Source: Flavobacteriaceae bacterium
GTDB lineage: Bacteria > Bacteroidota > Bacteroidia > Flavobacteriales > Flavobacteriaceae
Reading direction: 5' to 3'
Assembly: GCA_002862805.1 (NCBI GenBank)
Contig: PKEA01000026.1
Coordinates: forward strand, 1 to 59,410
Length of the DNA: 59,410 nt
The notes below the pieces were generated by a model, which saw only the letters and a program-made list of their open reading frames with translations, was not told the origin of the DNA and made no database searches. A program made the translations under genes and the position numbers. Of this stretch, positions 54,460 to 59,410 are shown piece after piece. Numbering within the stretch: position 1 is the stretch's first letter; the number at the start of each line of letters is the position of its first letter.

Positions 54460-54514
54460 GTTGTTGTCCTTATATTATGAGAAGTTAGGTTTCATTAAAT
54501 TGAAAACCAACAAC
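54460..54514 (-). promoter_or_regulatory. Possible hairpin in the rpsR-rplI intergenic region
   Basis: On the minus strand GTTGTTG (54514-54508) can pair with CAACAAC (54466-54460), which lies directly against the rplI ATG and downstream of the purine-rich ribosome-binding region (aagga). An inner hairpin GGTTTTC/GAAACC may also form. Pairing would cover the start region of rplI; this is inference from short complementarities. Confidence 0.35.
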
Positions 54515-54527
54515 TTTTATTTAATTA

Positions 54528-54824
54528 TTATTTTAATAAATCGGCCACGTATGGCATTAAAGCTAAGTGACGTGCTCTTTTAACAGCTACAGACACTTTT
54601 CTTTGATACTTTAATGAAGTACCTGTTAAACGTCTTGGTAAAATTTTACCTTGTTCGTTTACAAACTTTAATAAGAAATCAGCATCTTTATAATCGATAT
54701 ATTTAATACCTGATTTTTTAAAACGACAGTATTTCTTTTGTTTGTTAGTTTCAATATTTAATGGCGTAAGATATCTAATCTCTCCGTCTTTCTTTCCTTT
54801 TGCAGATTGCTCTAATGTAGACAT
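54528..54824 (-). CDS. rpsR: 30S ribosomal protein bS18
   Basis: bS18 pairs with bS6 on the 30S platform. The 98 residues end in the conserved core [39 protein letters not shown]. The N-terminal 20 residues are an extension seen in Bacteroidota forms. It starts 3 bases after rpsF. Confidence 0.97.
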   Translation of the reverse strand: MSTLEQSAKGKKDGEIRYLTPLNIETNKQKKYCRFKKSGIKYIDYKDADFLLKFVNEQGKILPRRLTGTSLKYQRKVSVAVKRARHLALMPYVADLLK

Positions 54825-54827
54825 AAC

Positions 54828-55169
54828 TTAGTTTGATTTAGATTTTAATTTTTCTCTTCTTCTTTCTGCCCATGAAATAGCGTGCTTATCTAACGATACA
54901 TTTAAGAAACGCATAATACGCTCTTCACGTCTTAATTCAGTTTCGAAAGCGATAATAATATCAGCTGGCGCTTGGAATTCAAATAAGTGATAAAAACCAC
55001 TTTTTTTGTGTTGGATTTCGTAAGCTAATTTTTTTAAGCCCCAATCCTCTTTTGATACCATCTTTGCTCCTCTAGAAGTAAGAAAATCTTCAAACTTACT
55101 TACTGTTTCCTTTACCTGTACTTCAGATAAAACGGGATTCAAGATGAAAACAGCTTCATAATGATTCAT
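54828..55169 (-). CDS. rpsF: 30S ribosomal protein bS6
   Basis: bS6 partners bS18 on the ribosome. I set the start at the ATG at 55169 (MNHYEAVFILNPVLSEVQVK), giving 113 residues with the usual N-terminus. A longer frame to 55211 would run through the promoter -7 element. The blocks ASRGAKMVSKEDWGLKKLAY-like and HKKSGFYHLFEFQAPAD are typical. It heads the operon under a textbook TTG-N19-TATTTTTG promoter. Confidence 0.96.
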   Translation of the reverse strand: MNHYEAVFILNPVLSEVQVKETVSKFEDFLTSRGAKMVSKEDWGLKKLAYEIQHKKSGFYHLFEFQAPADIIIAFETELRREERIMRFLNVSLDKHAISWAERRREKLKSKSN

Positions 55170-55198
55170 AATATGATTATTTATTGTTAAATTGGGTG

Positions 55199-55228
55199 CA
55201 AAAATAGACAAATTATTTATACTAACAA
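55199..55228 (-). promoter_or_regulatory. Promoter of the rpsF operon
   Basis: On the minus strand TTG (55228-55226), a 19-base spacer and TATTTTTG (55206-55199) fully match the flavobacterial promoter, 29 bases before the rpsF ATG. The spacing equals that of the fumarylacetoacetase promoter. Confidence 0.85.
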
Positions 55229-55319
55229 AACCTATTTTAAATATTTCTCAAATTTAAAATATTTAACTTGTTTTATTAAGTTTTTTACTATACATTTAAC
55301 TCATCTAATAGAATATCTT

Positions 55320-56015
55320 ATGAAGCTGAATTGTATAGTTGTTGATGATAGCGCCATTCAAAGAATGACAATTACAAAACTTGTAAACGAATCTACTAAT
55401 CTAAACCTTGTAGGAGATTTTGCAAATGCTCTTGAGGCTAAAAATGCTATCAACAACAATGTTGTTGATTTAATTTTTTTAGATATTGAAATGCCATTAA
55501 TTAATGGTTTTGACTTGTTAGATGGATTAAGAGTAAAACCCCAAATTGTTTTCATTACTTCTAAAGCTGATTATGCCGTTAAGGCTTTTGATTATGAAGC
55601 TACTGATTTTCTTCAAAAACCAATCTCCAAAGAACGCTTCTTAAAAGCTGTTAAAAAAGCATTGGAACTACACCAATTAAGAAACGAAACTCCCGAAGAC
55701 CAAGGAGAAACCATTATTATTAAAAGTAATCTTAAAAAACTAAAAATTTATACTTCAAAAATTAAATGGGTTGAAGCTTTTGGCGATTATATTAAAGTTA
55801 TTACCGATGAAGACAGTCACTTAGTTTTATCTACGATGAAAGCTTTTGAAAAAGAATTACCTGAAGGTAAATTTATTAGAGTACATAAATCATATATTGT
55901 AAACTTAGAAAGAGTTGAAAAATTCAACAGTAAATTTGCTGAAATTGGCAAAACCAAAATACCAATTAGTAGAAATAAAAAAGAAGTAATTTCTGAAGCA
56001 ATTGAAAAACTTTAA
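55320..56015 (+). CDS. LytTR family response regulator
   Basis: A 231-residue response regulator with a receiver domain (about 1-118; acidic pair in IVVDDS, phospho-acceptor Asp55 in IFLDIEMP, Lys in FLQKPIS) and a C-terminal LytTR DNA-binding domain (about 130-231; KWVEAFGDYIKVIT, GKFIRVHKSYIVN). The LytTR class usually controls a small number of surface or signalling genes together with a LytS-type histidine kinase; no kinase is adjacent. The gene's end overlaps priA by 4 bases on the opposite strand. A candidate promoter (TTG at 55268-55270, N20, TACATTTA) is one base off the -7 consensus. Confidence 0.92.
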   Translation: MKLNCIVVDDSAIQRMTITKLVNESTNLNLVGDFANALEAKNAINNNVVDLIFLDIEMPLINGFDLLDGLRVKPQIVFITSKADYAVKAFDYEATDFLQKPISKERFLKAVKKALELHQLRNETPEDQGETIIIKSNLKKLKIYTSKIKWVEAFGDYIKVITDEDSHLVLSTMKAFEKELPEGKFIRVHKSYIVNLERVEKFNSKFAEIGKTKIPISRNKKEVISEAIEKL

Positions 56016-58462
56016 TAATTATCAACATTTACAATAACTCGTATTGACCTGTATTGAGCAATTGCATCAAAACTCATTAATATCTTATTAATTTTTTGCT
56101 TACTATTGCCTAAATGCGCTGTGGTAGGAATTTTAATTAAAATAGTTCTAATAAACTCGTTTCTAATTTTACTAATCGCAGGTTCCTCAGGTCCAAGTAC
56201 TGTCATGTTTAAACTTTGATTCAACACACTATACAACCACATTGAACCTTCTTTTAGTTTTTCATAATCTCTATGCTTTAACGTAAGTTTCAACAACCTC
56301 ACATATGGAGGATATTTAAAGTTTTTTCGTTCGTAAATTTGCTCTTTATACATAGCATCATAATCATTACTTAAAACTTGCTGCAAAGTATTATGAAAAG
56401 GATTATAAGTTTGAATCATTACTTTTCCAGGCAAGTCTTTTCTTCCTGCTCTACCAGAAACCTGAACAATCATTTGAAAAGCTCTTTCGTAAGCTCTAAA
56501 ATTGGGTTGATTCAATAAATTATCGGCATTTAAAATTCCAACTAAGGTTACCTTATCAAAATGAAGACCTTTTGCTAACATTTGAGTTCCAACTAAAATA
56601 TCAATTTCCTCATTTCTAAAAGCATTGATGATTTTTTCATAACCATGTTTTCCACGAGTTGTATCTTGATCCATTCGACCAATATTTTTATCTGGAAAAA
56701 GTTGTTTTAATTCTAATTCAATTTGCTCAGTACCAAAACCTTTTGTGGACAACTCAACCGAATGACAACTATGACAATGCGTAGGATTGGCAATGGAATA
56801 ACCACAGTAATGGCATCTTAGTTGATTTTTAAACTTATAATAGGTTAAACTTACATCGCAACTTGGACAATGCGAAACATGACCACAGGTTTTACATTCT
56901 ACATAAGGTGAAAAACCTCTACGATTTTGAAAAAGAATTACTTGTTCGCCATTTGCAAGAGTTTCTGATATTTGTTTTATTAAATCATCTGAAAAGTGTC
57001 CAGTCATTTTCTTTCGAAAATATTTGTCTTTTAAATCAATCAGTTCAATTTCAGGTAAAACTACATTTCCATATCGTTTTTTCAGTTGAACTAAACCGTA
57101 TTTATTAGACTTACAATTATAATAACTTTCAAGACTTGGAGTTGCACTTCCTAACAGCACTTTTACCTTAAACTGATGAGCTAAAACTATAGCAGCATCT
57201 CTAGCATGATATCTTGGTGCTGGATCTTGTTGCTTAAAAGTTTGTTCGTGCTCTTCATCAACAATTATAAGTCCTAAATTTGAAAAAGGTAAAAACAAAG
57301 CGCTTCGAACTCCAATAATAATTTTTGCTTTCTCGGATTTTTCAATCAAATGATTCCACACTTCTACCCTTTCATTATTTGTATATTTCGAATGAAAAAC
57401 AGCTACTTGATTTCCAAAATAATCGGTTAATCGTTGAACCAATTGTGTGGTTAAAGCAATTTCTGGCAGAAGAAACAAAACCTGTTTATCTTCTTTAATA
57501 TATTCTTCTATTAACTTTATATAAATTTCGGTTTTACCCGAAGCCGTAACTCCGTGTAATAAATTAACATCGAAATTTTGAAAATTATCTTTTATAGAAT
57601 TTAAAGCAATTTGTTGAGCCTCACTCAAGGTAAAGTTTGCATTCTCATTCTTATTAAACACAACTCTATCTTCATTAATATAATAATCTTCGAAGATTTG
57701 TTTTTGAATAAGTGAGTTTATAATTGAAGTTGAACTTTTTGAAGTTTCTAACAATAACTTTACTGAAATTGGCTTTTTTGTAGTTGCTTTTAATTGAAAA
57801 AAACTTAAGACCAATTCCCTTTGTTTTTTAGCCCTACTTAACGATTCTAATAACTCCGATAATTTATCTTGATTATCGTAGTTTTCGTGTAATTGAATAT
57901 ATTTGGTTTGCTTTGGTTTATATTGCTCCTTGATTTCTTCTTGTAAAAGGATTACACCTTTTGCAATTAAAGCGTTTATCGTATTAAAAATATTCTTCTT
58001 ATTAAGAATACTTACAATCTCATTAATTCGTAATGACGATTGAATTTTTAAAGCTTCAACGATTAAATATTCATCATCTTTTAAATTAATTTCAATTAAA
58101 TCAGCTTCATTATTTAAACTAATTAATGTTTCACTTTCGATTATAAAGCCAGAAGGAAATGCGCACTTATATACTTCGCCTAACGAACACATGTAGTAAT
58201 TTGCAATCCATTTCCAATGTTCAATTTGAAAAGAGTTCACTACTGGTTTTTCGTCTAAAATTTGAAGAATTTCTTTTGCTTCATATAACTGAGGCGGATT
58301 ATTGTTTTTACCTAATACTAAACCTGTATAAATTTTAGTTTTTCCAAACGGAACAGCAACACGCATCCCAACTTGAATGTATTCAAATTCAGCTTCAGAA
58401 ACTTGGTAGGTAAAATTTTTTGAGACTGCAATAGGCAAAACCGTCTCTATGAAATACTGCAT
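56012..58462 (-). CDS. priA: Primosomal DNA helicase PriA
   Basis: PriA restarts stalled replication forks by binding D-loops and loading the replisome. I set the start at the ATG at 58462 (MQYFIETVLPIAVSKNFTYQ), giving 816 residues; a longer frame to 58507 includes promoter DNA. Visible are Walker A GVTASGKTEIYIK (about 304), the DEEH box IIVDEEHEQTFKQQD (about 400), paired zinc-binding cysteines between about 520 and 575 (for example CKTCGHVSHCPSC and CHYCGYS) and the helicase motif GRAGRKDLPGKVMIQTY. It is complete. A TATCTTTG element ends only 4 bases before the ATG. Confidence 0.95.
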   Translation of the reverse strand: MQYFIETVLPIAVSKNFTYQVSEAEFEYIQVGMRVAVPFGKTKIYTGLVLGKNNNPPQLYEAKEILQILDEKPVVNSFQIEHWKWIANYYMCSLGEVYKCAFPSGFIIESETLISLNNEADLIEINLKDDEYLIVEALKIQSSLRINEIVSILNKKNIFNTINALIAKGVILLQEEIKEQYKPKQTKYIQLHENYDNQDKLSELLESLSRAKKQRELVLSFFQLKATTKKPISVKLLLETSKSSTSIINSLIQKQIFEDYYINEDRVVFNKNENANFTLSEAQQIALNSIKDNFQNFDVNLLHGVTASGKTEIYIKLIEEYIKEDKQVLFLLPEIALTTQLVQRLTDYFGNQVAVFHSKYTNNERVEVWNHLIEKSEKAKIIIGVRSALFLPFSNLGLIIVDEEHEQTFKQQDPAPRYHARDAAIVLAHQFKVKVLLGSATPSLESYYNCKSNKYGLVQLKKRYGNVVLPEIELIDLKDKYFRKKMTGHFSDDLIKQISETLANGEQVILFQNRRGFSPYVECKTCGHVSHCPSCDVSLTYYKFKNQLRCHYCGYSIANPTHCHSCHSVELSTKGFGTEQIELELKQLFPDKNIGRMDQDTTRGKHGYEKIINAFRNEEIDILVGTQMLAKGLHFDKVTLVGILNADNLLNQPNFRAYERAFQMIVQVSGRAGRKDLPGKVMIQTYNPFHNTLQQVLSNDYDAMYKEQIYERKNFKYPPYVRLLKLTLKHRDYEKLKEGSMWLYSVLNQSLNMTVLGPEEPAISKIRNEFIRTILIKIPTTAHLGNSKQKINKILMSFDAIAQYRSIRVIVNVDNY

Positions 58463-58466
58463 AAAA

Positions 58467-58474
58467 CAAAGATA
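58467..58474 (-). promoter_or_regulatory. -7 element for priA, directly before the start codon
   Basis: Minus-strand TATCTTTG is followed by four T and then the priA ATG. If used, the mRNA would start at the A of ATG (leaderless). Confidence 0.5.
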
Positions 58475-58490
58475 GTTTGAAAAAAGACAA

Positions 58491-58524
58491 AAAAAAAGCA
58501 CCTTCAAATTGAAAGTGCTTTTTT
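58491..58524 (-). terminator. Terminator after the chalcone-isomerase-like gene
   Basis: The stem AAGCAC-TTC/GAA-GTGCTT, with one mismatch, is flanked by A and T runs and ends the minus-strand transcript of the gene at 58544-59110. Confidence 0.8.
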
Positions 58525-58543
58525 GTATGTTATTATTAGAAAA

Positions 58544-59110
58544 TTACTTTCCTAACATTCCGTCTTTTAAATCTTTATCAGCAGGTTTTGTTCCTAACCA
58601 AATACCGAATAACGCTTTTTTAAAGTCATGACCATCGATAGTTCCTTTTTTAACTCCGTTTTTTAATACCACTACGCCTTGTCCAGGAATATTTGCAATA
58701 ATAAAAGTATCTCCTTTTTTAATTTCTTCTTTAAAAAAACCTTTGAATTTATCAATTTTAGCTTTTAAAGGAGCTGTGTTTTTATTTGTAGAGTTTTCAA
58801 ATCCTTCATTAACAGCATCTATCATTTTTTCTGAAGTTATCATTCCAGAAACAATATCTAATTTTATTGCTCCAGCACCTTTACTATCTGTAATGTCTTT
58901 TGCATTTGAACTTTTTGTTGGTAAATACAAAGATCCAACATATAAATCAATCCACATTTTTTCTCTAAGACCAGCTCCATTTAACGCAAGAGACTCACCT
59001 TCGACAGTTAATTTTGAATCAATTTTTACACCAGAAACTGTTTGTTGTGCATTAGCAGAGAAAATTCCTGTAAAAGCAACTAATAATAATGTTAAGATTT
59101 GTTTTTTCAT
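58544..59110 (-). CDS. Secreted chalcone-isomerase-like protein
   Basis: A 188-residue protein with a signal peptide (MKKQILTLLLVAFTGIFSANA) and a chalcone-isomerase-like fold, the bacterial family that binds a fatty acid or small hydrophobic molecule. The motifs LNGAGLREKMWIDLYVGSLY, KLDIVSGMITSEKMIDAVNE and DGHDFKKALFGIWLGTKPAD are typical of this family. No catalytic assignment is safe. It is a single gene preceded by AT-rich DNA and followed by a hairpin terminator. Confidence 0.88.
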   Translation of the reverse strand: MKKQILTLLLVAFTGIFSANAQQTVSGVKIDSKLTVEGESLALNGAGLREKMWIDLYVGSLYLPTKSSNAKDITDSKGAGAIKLDIVSGMITSEKMIDAVNEGFENSTNKNTAPLKAKIDKFKGFFKEEIKKGDTFIIANIPGQGVVVLKNGVKKGTIDGHDFKKALFGIWLGTKPADKDLKDGMLGK

Positions 59111-59136
59111 GATTGTTCTTTTTTTAATAATTTTTG

Positions 59137-59410
59137 TTAAATATATAATTTTTTTCTTTTTAATTTAGTGATGGTTGCATTTATTTCAAATCCTAATAAG
59201 AGAACCATACAATTTATCCAGATATAAAACATTAAAACAAGAAGTGTGCCAATTGACCCATACAACTCATTATATTTTGAAAATTTCACTACATAAACAC
59301 CAAATAAATAGGAAGATAGAATAATTAAAAGAGTAGTGAAAACTGCTCCATAACTAATAAATGTAACATCTTTTGTCTCCCTCGTACCAAATTTATATAA
59401 AATTGATGTA
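59137..59410 (-). CDS. YihY/BrkB family membrane protein, C-terminal fragment
   Basis: The minus-strand frame is open from the window end to a TAA at 59137-59139, giving the last 91 residues; the N-terminus lies beyond the window. The piece contains two hydrophobic helices (FISYGAVFTTLLIILSSYLF and GSIGTLLVLMFYIWINCMVL) and LLGFEINATITKLKRKK, the C-terminal end of YihY/BrkB family membrane proteins. The family is an inner-membrane protein of uncertain role. Confidence 0.85.
   Translation of the reverse strand, partial: TSILYKFGTRETKDVTFISYGAVFTTLLIILSSYLFGVYVVKFSKYNELYGSIGTLLVLMFYIWINCMVLLLGFEINATITKLKRKKLYI

Noticed and set aside
58743..59168. Plus-strand frame of 141 codons
   Set aside because: Antisense to the chalcone-isomerase-like gene, which has a clear signal peptide and family motifs.

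Overview
The window looks like chromosome of a flavobacterium (Bacteroidota, Flavobacteriaceae, Flavobacterium or a close relative). The DNA is very AT-rich. Secreted proteins carry the C-terminal sorting domain of the type IX secretion system (T9SS). Many genes are preceded by the Bacteroidota promoter -7 element TAnnTTTG. The gene content (a YtxJ-type bacilliredoxin, FabV, a Bacteroidota-type RNA polymerase omega, a DUF4835/PorD-like protein, DUF6913 and DUF6495 proteins) fits that group. I see no rRNA, tRNA, CRISPR array, prophage or insertion sequence, and no gene-free stretch longer than 300 bases. This is mostly ordinary core genome with a few accessory surface-protein loci.

Layout. 1-2.5 kb (minus): the start of a giant repeat adhesin (its C-terminus lies outside the window) and a small secreted protein directly upstream of it. 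2.7-8.3 kb: a lipoprotein M28 peptidase, glyA, fumarylacetoacetase, a Flavo-1-like structured element, a conserved lipoprotein and ytxJ. 8.4-14.5 kb (plus): clpB, a two-gene secreted-protein operon (T9SS cargo plus tail-fibre-like protein) and a WG-repeat protein. 14.6-16.8 kb (minus): a secreted M1 peptidase. 16.9-21.0 kb (plus): an operon of a GNAT acetyltransferase, an ABC ATPase, a membrane permease and an aldose-epimerase-like protein. 21-23.8 kb: ompW, smpB, an XRE regulator and pcm. 23.9-32.4 kb (plus): Gfo/Idh/MocA oxidoreductase, 3-hydroxybutyryl-CoA dehydrogenase, DUF1015, a small secreted protein, the YggS-type PLP protein, an exonuclease/GIY-YIG fusion, a potassium channel, miaA and an acyl-ACP thioesterase. 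The stretch 25.8-28.6 kb is unusually rich in intergenic repeats.

32.5-48.3 kb (minus): a two-component system, coaE, a family 2 glycosyltransferase, a 1308-residue T9SS cargo with duplicated fibronectin modules, fabV, and the bamD-rpoZ-coaBC-DUF4835-recN cluster that links outer-membrane assembly to coenzyme A synthesis and DNA repair, then dapA with a DUF6913 gene. 48.3-50 kb (plus): a 5'-nucleotidase split into two genes with the C-terminal half first. 50-53.9 kb (minus): two tandem YhhN-like membrane proteins, ligA and a DUF6495 gene. 54-55.2 kb (minus): rpsF-rpsR-rplI. 55.3-59.4 kb: a LytTR response regulator, priA, a secreted chalcone-isomerase-like protein and the C-terminal end of a YihY/BrkB membrane protein.

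Main second-look items: a 20-bp inverted repeat between ytxJ and clpB that overlaps the clpB promoter region; a Flavo-1-like RNA element; -7 elements that sit only 4-7 bases before the start codons of smpB, priA and a histidine kinase (suggesting leaderless mRNAs); the split 5'-nucleotidase; a potassium channel ending in a zinc ribbon; an ABC operon with unusual subunit architecture; and a possible hairpin between rpsR and rplI. None is a proven new system; all calls come from reading the sequence without database searches.
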